Shown: positions 1-8,193 of the stretch, piece after piece
How the letters are laid out: every line of letters starts with the position of its first letter
How positions within the stretch are numbered: the first letter of the stretch is position 1
Source of the DNA: Rothia sp. P100
GTDB taxonomy: Bacteria > Actinomycetota > Actinomycetes > Actinomycetales > Micrococcaceae
Length of the DNA stretch: 64,000 bases
Direction: 5' to 3'
NCBI RefSeq assembly: GCF_023712425.1
Contig: NZ_JAMAYG010000004.1
Span: forward strand, 186,001-250,000
Notes under the pieces: model-generated
Database searches by the model: none
Seen by the model: the letters and a program-made list of their open reading frames with translations, nothing else
Told to the model about the DNA's origin: nothing
Program-made: the position numbers and the translations under genes

Positions 1-1203
1 GGGAATGCTCTCACATACCTTGATACCGGTGCCACCAGCCAGAACCCTCTGCAAGTGCTGGACGCCGAGCGTGAGTACTACCTCGGGGCTAACTCCGCAG
101 TTCACCGTGGAGCGCACACCCTCGCTGTTGATGCAACAGATGCCTTTGAGGACGCCCGCCGTACCGTAGCAGGCTTCATCAATGCCGCAGAGACAGAGCT
201 TGTCTGGACTTCTAATGCCACAGAAGCTCTCAACCTGCTGACCTACAGCTTCGCCAACGCCTCACAGGGGATTGGCGGCCACGATGCTGCCAGATTCGCC
301 CTGGGGGAGGGCGATGAAATCGTCACCACCGAGCAAGAGCACCACGCTAACATCATTCCCTGGCAGATTCTGGCTGAGCGTACAGGAGCCACTCTACGGT
401 ACATCCCCGTGACCGATGAGGGTCTCATCGACTATGAGGCTGCGCAGACCATTGTCAGTGACCGCACCCGCGTGCTGACCTTTACCCACGTCTCAAATGT
501 CGCCGGTTCGGTGACCGATGTTGAAATGTTGGTCTCCCTGGCTCGTAAAGTCGGTGCTATCACCGTGCTGGACGCCTGCCAGTCGGTGCCTCACATGCCG
601 GTGGACGTCAAAAAACTGGGTGTAGACTTCGCAGCTTTCTCAGCCCATAAGATGCTAGCCCCCACGGGTATCGGAGCGCTCTATGGCAGAAATGAGCTTT
701 TGGAGGCTATGCCTCCCTTCCTGACCGGTGGATCCATGATTACCAAAGTGACCATGAACGAAGCCCAATGGATGCCTGCCCCCATTAAGTTCGAGGCCGG
801 AACCCAGCGGGTATCCCAGGCGGTAGCTTGGGCAGCAGCTGTGCGCTACCTGGATCACCTGGGTATGGATCAGGTGCACGCCTGGGAGGCACACCTTGGC
901 CAACTCTTGGCAGAGGGTATCGCTGAAATTCCCGGCATTCGGCTTATCGGCCCTGCCGCAGGTCAACCACGTGCAGGTCTTGCCGCCTTCCACGTTGAGG
1001 GGGTACACCCCCACGACGTAGGCCAGCTCCTCGATGAAAAAGGCATTGCGGTCAGAGTAGGCCATCACTGCGCTCAGCCCCTACACCGTGCCCTGGGGCT
1101 AACCGCCTCAACACGGGCTAGTGCCTACATCTACAACACCACCGAAGATATTGAACGGTTCGTGGACCAGCTATCAACCGTGCGTGCATATTTCGGCTAC
1201 TAA
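1..1203 (+). CDS. sufS: Cysteine desulfurase SufS (5' truncated by window edge)
   Basis: PLP-dependent cysteine desulfurase that removes sulfur from cysteine for Fe-S cluster assembly in the cytoplasm. The frame is open from base 1 and already encodes the family N-terminal region (TYLDTGATSQNPL), so the true start lies upstream of the window; the GTG at 55 is internal. The PLP-binding lysine sits in SAHKM (codon at 649) and the catalytic cysteine in RVGHHCAQP (codon at 1069), both on class-V aminotransferase-fold landmarks. The loop carrying the cysteine is the group II (SufS) type. sufU follows 71 bases downstream, which supports SufS rather than a generic class-V aminotransferase. The product ends normally at TAA 1201-1203. 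Confidence 0.95.
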   Translation, partial: GNALTYLDTGATSQNPLQVLDAEREYYLGANSAVHRGAHTLAVDATDAFEDARRTVAGFINAAETELVWTSNATEALNLLTYSFANASQGIGGHDAARFALGEGDEIVTTEQEHHANIIPWQILAERTGATLRYIPVTDEGLIDYEAAQTIVSDRTRVLTFTHVSNVAGSVTDVEMLVSLARKVGAITVLDACQSVPHMPVDVKKLGVDFAAFSAHKMLAPTGIGALYGRNELLEAMPPFLTGGSMITKVTMNEAQWMPAPIKFEAGTQRVSQAVAWAAAVRYLDHLGMDQVHAWEAHLGQLLAEGIAEIPGIRLIGPAAGQPRAGLAAFHVEGVHPHDVGQLLDEKGIAVRVGHHCAQPLHRALGLTASTRASAYIYNTTEDIERFVDQLSTVRAYFGY

Positions 1204-1274
1204 AGACAAAACCGGGGTTAGAGCGCCAGCTGATACCCCTAATTTCTAAACCCATACCCAACACAGGAGAATCA

Positions 1275-1727
1275 ATGAGCGGCCTTGAACAGCTCTACCA
1301 ACAAATTATTCTCGAGCACTCCAAGCAGCGTACCGGCGAAGGTTTGATCGAAGCTGAAGGGAAGCGTGCCGCCAGCAACCACCAGTACAACCCCACCTGC
1401 GGCGATGAAATCAACTTGAGAGTCATCCTCAAAGACCAAGAAGAGGTCATCGAGTCTATTTCTTGGGAAGGGAATGGCTGCTCCATCTCGATGGCGGCAG
1501 CCTCCGTCCTCTCGGAGATGGCACCCGGTATGACAACTCAGGAGTTCCAAGCTCTGGTCGATGACTTCCGCGAAATGCTACGCTCACGCGGCACCGTAGA
1601 ACCTGATGAAGAAGTGCTGGGGGACGCAGCTGCCTTCGCTGGCGTCTCTCGGTTCGTAGCGCGTGTGAAATGCGCTATGCTCTCTTGGGTCGCTGCTGAA
1701 GAAGCCGCTAAGGAAGCATCTGCATAG
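1275..1727 (+). CDS. sufU: Fe-S assembly sulfur acceptor SufU
   Basis: Zinc-dependent sulfur-transfer partner of SufS in actinobacteria and Firmicutes; it accepts persulfide sulfur from the SufS cysteine. The 150-residue protein keeps the ligand set of the family: Cys42 and Asp44 in NPTCGD, Cys69 in GNGCSIS and Cys133 in VKCAML. The 18-20 residue insertion between the second and third cysteine regions is typical of SufU as opposed to IscU. The start ATG has an AGGAGA ribosome-binding site 5-6 bases upstream. It follows sufS in the same direction, so they are probably co-transcribed, and a strong intrinsic terminator follows at 1746-1785. Confidence 0.93.
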   Translation: MSGLEQLYQQIILEHSKQRTGEGLIEAEGKRAASNHQYNPTCGDEINLRVILKDQEEVIESISWEGNGCSISMAAASVLSEMAPGMTTQEFQALVDDFREMLRSRGTVEPDEEVLGDAAAFAGVSRFVARVKCAMLSWVAAEEAAKEASA

Positions 1728-1745
1728 CACCTAACCAGACTGGTA

Positions 1746-1785
1746 AAAACCCTGCCTTCACTCCCGACGGTGGCAGGGTTTTTTG
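1746..1785 (+). terminator. Rho-independent terminator of sufSU
   Basis: Perfect 9-bp stem, AACCCTGCC (1748-1756) with GGCAGGGTT (1772-1780), followed by a T run. It lies 20 bases after the sufU stop codon. Confidence 0.9.
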
Positions 1786-1928
1786 TTGCCTAAAACAAGC
1801 TCTGACCTGCGATGTCCCCCAAAAGGCTGGCTCTTCATACTACCCACTAACCTCCTCTTTACCGTACCGTTGAAGAAGACCAAAATACTTCGCGCTCGCA
1901 CCGTGAAGACCAGTATCTTAGGGGATTA

Positions 1929-2354
1929 ATGAACATCGGTTACGCTGCAGGCGCTTTCGACCTCTTTCACGTAGGGCACCTTAACGTGCTCCGTGAAGCT
2001 AAAAAGAACTGCGATTACCTCATCGCAGGCGTTGTTTCAGATGAAATGCTGGAACTCACCAAGGGGCGCAAGCCTATCGTGCCTCTGGCTGAACGTATGG
2101 AAATCGTTTCCCACATTGATTTTGTTGATGAAGTACGCGCCGAAACCGTTGTCGACAAGCTAGAAACCTGGGAACAGGTGCGTTTCAATACCTTCTTCAA
2201 GGGGGATGACTGGAAGGGCACTCCCCGTGGAATCGATCTTGAGAACCGCTTCGCTCAGGTTGGTGTTGATGTCGTGTACTTCCCTTACACCGCTCACACC
2301 TCCAGCACCAAGTTACGCGCTGCTTTAGCCGCACTTACCTCTGCAGCTGCCTAA
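1929..2354 (+). CDS. tagD: Glycerol-3-phosphate cytidylyltransferase-like protein (TagD family)
   Basis: A 141-residue nucleotidyltransferase of the TagD/CTP:glycerol-3-phosphate cytidylyltransferase family, which makes CDP-glycerol for teichoic-acid-type polymers. Seen directly: the HxGH nucleotide motif in FDLFHVGHL (residues 10-18) and a C-terminal SSTKLR segment where TagD has its ISTT/TSS substrate motif. Length matches TagD (about 130-140). The start ATG has AGGGGA just upstream. It stands alone on the plus strand, convergent with the DUF2505 gene, and about 7.5 kb from a CDP-alcohol phosphatidyltransferase gene. The exact alcohol phosphate (glycerol-P, ribitol-P or another) cannot be told from sequence alone, so the family is sure but the substrate is not. 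Confidence 0.8.
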   Translation: MNIGYAAGAFDLFHVGHLNVLREAKKNCDYLIAGVVSDEMLELTKGRKPIVPLAERMEIVSHIDFVDEVRAETVVDKLETWEQVRFNTFFKGDDWKGTPRGIDLENRFAQVGVDVVYFPYTAHTSSTKLRAALAALTSAAA

Positions 2355-2382
2355 CAGAGCTTTAACACTCTCAGCCTTGTCA

Positions 2383-2423
2383 AAAGAACCCGGTCAACAT
2401 CAAATGTTGACCGGGTTCTTTGA
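2383..2423. terminator. Bidirectional terminator between tagD and the DUF2505 gene
   Basis: Perfect 18-bp inverted repeat, 2383-2400 with 2404-2421, loop CAA, flanked by A-rich and T-rich arms. It sits exactly between two convergent genes and can serve both. Confidence 0.88.
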
Positions 2424-2437
2424 TCATCAGAGAAAGC

Positions 2438-2944
2438 TTAGTAGTTATTCTTGATAAACTCTTCAGCACTTGATCCAAGGGCTGAGAAAACACGGCCAAT
2501 GTGAGGCTCAGCGGCGGCCGCAATTTTCTTGCCAACCAGGGGGATGGAGCACTTCACTTCGCCGTTCACAGTGGCAGTAGTGCGATCACCTTCGGAAATC
2601 AGTTTCTGCTGCGCGGTACCGGTGACGGGCACACCCTTGACCGAAACCTCTGAATCTACAGTGCGCGAGCCGTCTGCAGCGGGTGCTGAGACACGATCGA
2701 CCTGAGTCATGGTGATACCGCTGCTCACACCGGGGATTTTCTTCGCCATATCAGGAATACGGTCAGCGGGGATACCGCGAACAGTGGTTGCTGTAAAAGC
2801 GCCGGTGTGGTCGCCTTCTACAGAGAAAGATTCGAGAGTGACTCGCACCTTTTCACTGGAAAAGCGTGCAAAGTTTTCGTCAGCGAAAGCCCGTGCTACC
2901 TGGTCAATCGGTGCGTTGATAATGGTGGTGCTCTGAACAGCCAT
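2438..2944 (-). CDS. DUF2505 family protein (SRPBCC/START-like)
   Basis: A 168-residue soluble protein resembling the actinobacterial DUF2505 family, which has a predicted START-like lipid- or hydrophobic-ligand-binding fold. The N-terminal INAPIDQVARAF segment is the typical opening of SRPBCC domains, followed by alternating beta strands and a long C-terminal helix (GRVFSALGSSAEEFIKNNY). No signal peptide or membrane segment is seen. The start ATG has AAAGGGG upstream. It is convergent with tagD and separated by about 150 bases from the glycosyltransferase genes, so it need not belong to the glycan operon. Function is unknown; the family assignment is from recognisable sequence style, not a search. 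Confidence 0.75.
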   Translation of the reverse strand: MAVQSTTIINAPIDQVARAFADENFARFSSEKVRVTLESFSVEGDHTGAFTATTVRGIPADRIPDMAKKIPGVSSGITMTQVDRVSAPAADGSRTVDSEVSVKGVPVTGTAQQKLISEGDRTTATVNGEVKCSIPLVGKKIAAAAEPHIGRVFSALGSSAEEFIKNNY

Positions 2945-3096
2945 AATGGTGCCCCTTTCAAAGGCCTTACTGAAGTGTCCTGTTCATTCTACGTGTGCTG
3001 GCACCGTAAAGGTACGGATTTCTTCCTTTAAAGTATTAGGCGCCCCTTCTCTGAGAAGGGGCGCCCCATACTTCACTCATTCACAGGTCAAGGGTC

Positions 3097-3663
3097 TTAT
3101 TTATTTCTTAGACCGCTCACAATCTGCCGTGCACGCCGGATAAAACTGGGGTGCTGCTGCTCCAGAGTCGATAGCTGGTCGCTCAGCTTATCTGCAGCTT
3201 CATTATTGCCCGGAACCCTCAAGGTGCCCTGAAGGGACTCTGGATTAGCTAAAGCAGCATCTAGTCTACGAGCTAGGTCTTCAGCGCTGGTGACAACGAT
3301 GGTTTCACCGTGCTCCTCCATGACCCGGGAGAACTCTACCTGGTGGTTATCTACCACTTCATCCAGCTCAGTGCGTCGAGGAACAGCTAGAGGAATTGCA
3401 CCTACCTCTCGGGCATCCAGGATCGAACCAGGACCGCCCTGAACCAGCACCACCTTCGCTGCTCGATAAAGCTCGAGGAGTTCAGCGCGAGGTATACGCT
3501 CAACGGCTTCAGCCTGCTGGGGCGCGGCTGTGAAACCGTGTTGTACCAGGCAACTAACATCAGGATGCTCGGCTAGGTAGGTATCCACCCAGCTCACCAA
3601 ACGGTCAAAGTGGTGGTAGTCGGTGCCTAATGACACCACAAGATCATAATTCTTAGCGGTCAC
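3097..3663 (-). CDS. PssE/Alg13-like glycosyltransferase subunit
   Basis: A 188-residue protein like the C-terminal (sugar-nucleotide-binding) half of GT28/Alg13-type enzymes. The GGPGSILDAREVGAIPLAVPR segment matches the UDP-sugar-binding signature (GGxGSxxEAxxxGxPxixxPR) of that half. In split enzymes such as PssD-PssE and Alg14-Alg13 this subunit binds the donor while its partner anchors at the membrane; the PssD/Alg14-like partner is encoded 15 bases upstream. It starts with GTG at 3663 with GGAG eight bases before. It is the last gene of the glycan operon. The sugar is not predictable; UDP-GlcNAc, UDP-Glc or UDP-Gal are the usual donors in the family. Confidence 0.85.
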   Translation of the reverse strand: MTAKNYDLVVSLGTDYHHFDRLVSWVDTYLAEHPDVSCLVQHGFTAAPQQAEAVERIPRAELLELYRAAKVVLVQGGPGSILDAREVGAIPLAVPRRTELDEVVDNHQVEFSRVMEEHGETIVVTSAEDLARRLDAALANPESLQGTLRVPGNNEAADKLSDQLSTLEQQHPSFIRRARQIVSGLRNK

Positions 3664-3678
3664 GTTCGACTCCAGTAT

Positions 3679-4128
3679 TTAGAGAATATGGCCGATATTA
3701 ACGGCTTCGGGGAATGCCTTCTTCTGCTCATCCCACTGCACTACAAAGAGATCGCTCATGGGGTAGCACATACGTCCGGTCATGGTCGGCATAGTGATCC
3801 GGTCGTAGGCCTCAATAAAGACTGTTCTGATCCCCAGTATCTTGGCGATGATGAAGAAAGGAACAGCCACAGCGGCACCGGTGGAGATGATGGCGTCAGG
3901 GCGTTCTTTGCGAAGAACGCGCCAGGCGACCCCCATATTGCGTACAGCATTAGGGATGTTGCGGGTGGTAGGGAAGTGCACCCAGTAGGTGCGTTCACCC
4001 TCGAGAGCTGAGCGTACTTCGGGAAGGTCGAAGGTAGCCCAGGCGCGGTCATGGTCTTTCCAAAATTTATCAAGAGCGATGAGCTGGGCAAGATGCCCGC
4101 CGGCGCTAGCGGTGAGGAGCACTTTCAT
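3679..4128 (-). CDS. PssD/Alg14-like glycosyltransferase subunit
   Basis: A 149-residue protein of the Alg14/PssD type, the partner half of a split GT28-like glycosyltransferase that adds the second sugar to a lipid-linked precursor. The N-terminal SAGGHLAQL loop is the family's glycine-rich acceptor motif (SxGGH), and ISTGAAVAVPFFIIAKILGIRTVFIE matches the membrane-associated hydrophobic helix followed by the conserved VFIE. ATG start; the ribosome-binding site is weak. It lies between the Wzz-like gene (19 bases) and the PssE-like gene (15 bases), so the three are almost certainly co-transcribed. Together the two small proteins make one enzyme. Confidence 0.88.
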   Translation of the reverse strand: MKVLLTASAGGHLAQLIALDKFWKDHDRAWATFDLPEVRSALEGERTYWVHFPTTRNIPNAVRNMGVAWRVLRKERPDAIISTGAAVAVPFFIIAKILGIRTVFIEAYDRITMPTMTGRMCYPMSDLFVVQWDEQKKAFPEAVNIGHIL

Positions 4129-4147
4129 GAGCTTACTTTACTTACTT

Positions 4148-5344
4148 CTAGAGGTTGGCAGAGGAAGCGTAGTAAACAGGGATGACCTGGGTACCAGCTG
4201 AGGGAGTTAGCTCGTCAAAGAGACGGCTGACGCTGGTGTGCTGGCTCTTAGCAGTAAAGGGCAGTAGCAACACGCCAGTGCTATCGGCGGCTAACATCAC
4301 CTGGGCAACTGAAGCGGTAGATGCAGTTTCTACCAGAACCGGTGAGTTCTGCTGAAGCTGGGTACTCATAGCTGAGGGTGCGATGCTATCAAACGTTGTA
4401 GCATCCATAAATGAAGTGTTGGTTGCCAATACACCCTGCAGAGTATGTGCCAAGGAGGCAGCGACACCGGGGGTAGGGGAGTAAATCGTGATTCCGCCCA
4501 GACCAGCCTTGGCAAGATCACCCTCGGGCGCACCGATTCGGCGCAGAAGGTGCTGAGCAGATTCCCGTTCTTCACCATCTGCCATCAGAGAAACCTCTGA
4601 GCCTGAAATTTCAGAAAGACGCTGAGGGTAGCCGAGACCGCGTGCAGTGCGATCAGCGATGTAAGCAAAGAGAATACCCAACAGAAGACCTGTAGCTGCA
4701 CCGATAAAAATAGTCTGAGCCATACTAAAGGAAGCAGACTCCTGAGGCGGCTGGGCCTCCGAAATGATGCTACCGCTGTCAGTTGAGGTAGTTACAACGT
4801 TCAGTACTGCTTCGTCCACCACTTGTTTGGTCATATCATCGGCTACAGAATCTACCTTCTCCCGCAGCTCGTCTAGCCCAGCCTGTAAAGTGCCCTTGCG
4901 GTGATCAAGGTAAGCCTGAGCGACAGTGTTGGCTGCATTGGCTGCATCCTCGGGAGTATCAGCAGTAACCACGATATCTAAGATGGTGCTGTTGGAGTGC
5001 CCGGCAACATCGAGGGTGTCCATGAGGTCCCTGACGTCCATTCCGAGGTCATCTGCTGCTGCCTGAAGGACGGTGCGTGAGCCAGCAATAGCCTCTTCGG
5101 TGTCCATATCAACGGAATTGAGCGCTGACCTCAAGGAGGTGCCGCTGCTGGGCTGAACCACATTGATAACAGCTTTAGCCTCGTAACGCTCCGGGAACAT
5201 GGCGCCTACTAAGGCTCCCAAAGCAGCAAAGATAAGTACAAACAGTAAGACAATGAATTTTTGACGCATAATACGGCGAACAGCGGTGCCTAAGGTAATG
5301 GGTGGTGCCTGCTGGTCGTTGCGTGGGCGGTTATATCGCTCCAT
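4148..5344 (-). CDS. Wzz-like polysaccharide chain-length protein with a degenerate C-terminal domain
   Basis: A 398-residue membrane protein with the Wzz/capsular-polysaccharide co-polymerase plan: an N-terminal TM helix (about 30-50), an extracytoplasmic domain (about 51-200) and a second TM helix (about 201-220). In Gram-positive BY-kinase-linked systems a cytoplasmic tyrosine kinase follows. Here the C-terminal 170 residues are present but read GGITIYSPTPGVAASLAH (about 272-290), which resembles the start of a BY-kinase/ParA domain while lacking the GKS/GKT of Walker A, and no tyrosine-rich tail is seen. It may therefore be a pseudokinase or scaffold. It sits between the flippase and the PssD-like genes. 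Wzz function is likely; the degenerate-kinase reading is an inference. Confidence 0.82.
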   Translation of the reverse strand: MERYNRPRNDQQAPPITLGTAVRRIMRQKFIVLLFVLIFAALGALVGAMFPERYEAKAVINVVQPSSGTSLRSALNSVDMDTEEAIAGSRTVLQAAADDLGMDVRDLMDTLDVAGHSNSTILDIVVTADTPEDAANAANTVAQAYLDHRKGTLQAGLDELREKVDSVADDMTKQVVDEAVLNVVTTSTDSGSIISEAQPPQESASFSMAQTIFIGAATGLLLGILFAYIADRTARGLGYPQRLSEISGSEVSLMADGEERESAQHLLRRIGAPEGDLAKAGLGGITIYSPTPGVAASLAHTLQGVLATNTSFMDATTFDSIAPSAMSTQLQQNSPVLVETASTASVAQVMLAADSTGVLLLPFTAKSQHTSVSRLFDELTPSAGTQVIPVYYASSANL

Positions 5345-5372
5345 GGGTGTATGTTCCTTCCCTAGTTTTGGC

Positions 5373-6899
5373 CTAGCGGCCTAATTTGCGAGTGAGTGAT
5401 TTGAAGAATTTTTCGAGGCCAACCGCTGTTCTAAAGCGGTATAGCAGTAAGAGATACGTTGGAATGATAACGGCTGCGTAAACCAGTAGAGCTGTGAGAC
5501 TCTGCCCCCACAGCAGCACACTAAGCGCTCCTCCTAACCCCGGTAGCAGGGCTGCAATAGTGACAGTGGGTAGTATCTCGGTGGGCTGTGGTCTAATACC
5601 GACTTTGGTGTACACCTGGTATGTCGCCATTCCACAGTCAACGAGCACCGCAGCCGACCAGGCCGTGGCCGCGCCTTTTAGCCCCCATACGGGAATCAGG
5701 GTGAGATTGAGAGCTACAGCAACGACTAGAGCTGACAGCTTGTTATAGAGCTGCCACCTACTCTTACCGCTCATAAGGAGCACGCTTTGCACACCTCCGG
5801 CAGCCATCTGCAGTAGCATGGCTGAGCAGATGATCCAAAAGAGAGGGGCGCCGATCGTGAATTCTTCGCCGAAAAAGCGGAGCAGAGTTTCCCCAAAGAT
5901 GGCCAGGGTAATGAAAAAGGGCCAGCCAACTGCAATGAGAATACGAGTGGCAGAAACAAAAATCTGACGCGCACGAACCGTGTCAGCTCGCGCAATGGCT
6001 GCAGAAATTTCTGGCCCGGTCACCACACGCGCAGTGTGCTCAACCATAGCACCAACGCGCACGCACCGGTTAACGGCTCCGTAGACACCGCTTGCAGCCG
6101 GACCCAAAAAGACGCCAATAAGCAACACATCAATCCATTCCAGCGTCGCTTCGACCATGGCAGATACGCCGCGGGCAGAGCTGAAAGACCAGAAGCTTTT
6201 CGCCGATTCAGGTGCAGCTACTGAAGCCTGAGGAACCGAAACCACAGCTAGGTGGCGCGGGAGATAATGCGGCAGGTCAGGCTCAGATGGCATATATTTC
6301 TTGACCCAAAGCACAGCGAACAAGAGAACCAGCAAGATAGGAAGTGACCAAGCTAGCGCCAAGTAAACTACCGCTCCTGAAAAGCTAACTGCAAGAAGTA
6401 CTGCGAGAATGCGCAGGGTGGGTAAAACAGTGCTTTGTAAGAAAGTAAATTCAACGGTTTGACCTAAGCCACGGAGTGCTCCGAAAGCCAGCGTCATCCA
6501 GGCTGCAATCAACAGAAAGGGTGCCGAGACAAAGATTGCTAATCGGATCTCTGGTTCAAGCTGTGGAGTGATGGCAGGTAGCGCGTAGATGAGCGCAGCA
6601 GCAACCACCGCTAAAGCGATAAACGTTGAAGGTACCACCGCAAAACGGATGAGTTGTGGCAGTGCAGAGTAGCGTCCAACGGCCCGTTGCGCGCTCATGG
6701 TGCGCACCAGTCCGGTATCGGCACCAAAGACACACAAGGAAGTACCCATAGCGAAAAGCGCCATGACCTGAAAGAAAGCGCCAGCGCCTGCAGCCCCAGC
6801 ACCGTTAGACACGATGAGTGTAGCTATAAATGCAGCAGCAGAACCGTATATGACGTAAAGGGTTGAAAAAGCCCCGCTCTTAGCTAAGGAACGAGCCAC
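5373..6899 (-). CDS. Wzx-like polysaccharide flippase (MOP superfamily)
   Basis: A 508-residue, highly hydrophobic protein with about 12-14 membrane helices, typical of MOP-superfamily flippases that move undecaprenol-linked repeat units across the membrane. The helices are separated by short loops with basic residues, and the region around residues 230-260 (ESAKSFWSFSSARGVSAMVE) starts the second half-repeat. I chose GTG at 6899: it overlaps the TAG stop of the upstream polymerase gene by one base, and GGGGAGG lies seven bases before it. An ATG 48 bases further upstream would overlap the polymerase gene and lacks this site. The neighbouring polymerase and chain-length genes make the Wzx role the best reading over a MATE drug exporter. 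Confidence 0.87.
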   Translation of the reverse strand: MARSLAKSGAFSTLYVIYGSAAAFIATLIVSNGAGAAGAGAFFQVMALFAMGTSLCVFGADTGLVRTMSAQRAVGRYSALPQLIRFAVVPSTFIALAVVAAALIYALPAITPQLEPEIRLAIFVSAPFLLIAAWMTLAFGALRGLGQTVEFTFLQSTVLPTLRILAVLLAVSFSGAVVYLALAWSLPILLVLLFAVLWVKKYMPSEPDLPHYLPRHLAVVSVPQASVAAPESAKSFWSFSSARGVSAMVEATLEWIDVLLIGVFLGPAASGVYGAVNRCVRVGAMVEHTARVVTGPEISAAIARADTVRARQIFVSATRILIAVGWPFFITLAIFGETLLRFFGEEFTIGAPLFWIICSAMLLQMAAGGVQSVLLMSGKSRWQLYNKLSALVVAVALNLTLIPVWGLKGAATAWSAAVLVDCGMATYQVYTKVGIRPQPTEILPTVTIAALLPGLGGALSVLLWGQSLTALLVYAAVIIPTYLLLLYRFRTAVGLEKFFKSLTRKLGR

Positions 6900-8188
6900 T
6901 AGAGACCCTCCCCGTACGTTCGAGATCGCATCATCAGCGCAGCACACAACATCAAAACAGAGAGCTGAATAACGTCAAAAGAGTAGAAAGTTACTACTGC
7001 TAAGGCCGACACAATCACAGAGTGAACCCATAGACCGGTGTGAGAAGCGATATGCCAGGTGTTAATTAATACGGAAATAACGTAGGTCAAGAAAAGCCCT
7101 AGGCCTACAAAACCGAAGCAGAACATGAGAGCCCAAATCTGGCCCTGCGTTCCCATCGAGACACCCACGCTTTCTGACATCTGCGACGTCCCGTAGCCGA
7201 CGAAGGGCGAACGTAACGTGTAGGCAAAAGTGAGCTCGTATAAGGAGGCTCTACCGCCTGTGGAGTTAGAGTACTCCTGACGGCCCAGAATCTCTTCAAC
7301 GGCACCTGAGACTGTCAGGTAGGTAACCGTTCCTACCAGTAGGAGTGCGCCGATACCTACCGCTCGCCAGTCACCCTTAAAGAGCAGCCTCATCAAAACG
7401 TAGGCGCAAGAAGCACCAAGCCCGATGAACATACCTCTGTTGGAGGTCGCTACAGCCGGTACTAAGGAAAGCACGAGGGCGATACCCAAAAGAAGCTTGA
7501 TCTTGTTTGACTTCACGCCTGCCATCACTCCAAAAACCACAGGGGTCAACAAGGCATACGCCAGACCCCACGAGTTAGCGTAGGTGAAGGGAGCAGAGGG
7601 GCGGTTATAGGGGATTTCAACGCCCCACGGCATCTGTACTTCAGCCATTGCTGGGAAGACGTAGTTACGCACCAGCTCATTGCTCAGTAGGCCACCGGGC
7701 ATGATAAAACTCATGGGGGTGCGCAAACGGAAGTCAGGGAAAATGAGGGCTAAATGACCCAGGACCACCATAGTGAACCAAACGGTCAGTAAACCACCCA
7801 GTAGATGACCGTTGGGGATGCGCTCGCGGGCATTGAAATAGTAGAGAGTGAAGATACCAGCGTTGAAGATATTCATGTAGCGCTGAAACCAGCCCAGGAA
7901 TTCTGAAGCAGTATCAATCGAGACGAGGCAGACCACACCCCAGAACATGAGCGCAAACCAGATCCACATGGTTGAGTGCACCAGTACACGACGACGCATC
8001 ACCATGTAAACAATCATGATGCTGGACAGAATGGTGGGAGCAAACTGCAGCAGCCCCATCGCCCAGATAACGGGTAGACCGTAAAAAAGAGTGAGAAGGG
8101 GCCAGGCAGGTAGCGGTGCATTCACTGAGGGATGCACCGCTGAGAGAAAACGGTTGTTTTTAGCCGTTGGCTTGAGAGAAACCGTCAT
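6899..8188 (-). CDS. Wzy/O-antigen-ligase-like membrane polymerase
   Basis: A 429-residue membrane protein with about 11 hydrophobic segments and a large extracytoplasmic loop in the C-terminal half, the topology of Wzy polymerases and WaaL-type ligases. The segment GRASLYELTFAYTLRSPFVGYG resembles the R-x-x-l-W...i...P..G.G pattern of the Wzy_C (O-antigen ligase) family. It would polymerise lipid-linked repeat units outside the membrane. The start ATG lies five bases after the stop of the glycosyltransferase gene and the end overlaps the flippase start, so translation is probably coupled. Wzy proteins are very divergent; the role rests on topology, the loop pattern and context. Confidence 0.82.
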   Translation of the reverse strand: MTVSLKPTAKNNRFLSAVHPSVNAPLPAWPLLTLFYGLPVIWAMGLLQFAPTILSSIMIVYMVMRRRVLVHSTMWIWFALMFWGVVCLVSIDTASEFLGWFQRYMNIFNAGIFTLYYFNARERIPNGHLLGGLLTVWFTMVVLGHLALIFPDFRLRTPMSFIMPGGLLSNELVRNYVFPAMAEVQMPWGVEIPYNRPSAPFTYANSWGLAYALLTPVVFGVMAGVKSNKIKLLLGIALVLSLVPAVATSNRGMFIGLGASCAYVLMRLLFKGDWRAVGIGALLLVGTVTYLTVSGAVEEILGRQEYSNSTGGRASLYELTFAYTLRSPFVGYGTSQMSESVGVSMGTQGQIWALMFCFGFVGLGLFLTYVISVLINTWHIASHTGLWVHSVIVSALAVVTFYSFDVIQLSVLMLCAALMMRSRTYGEGL

Positions 8189-8193
8189 TCGGT

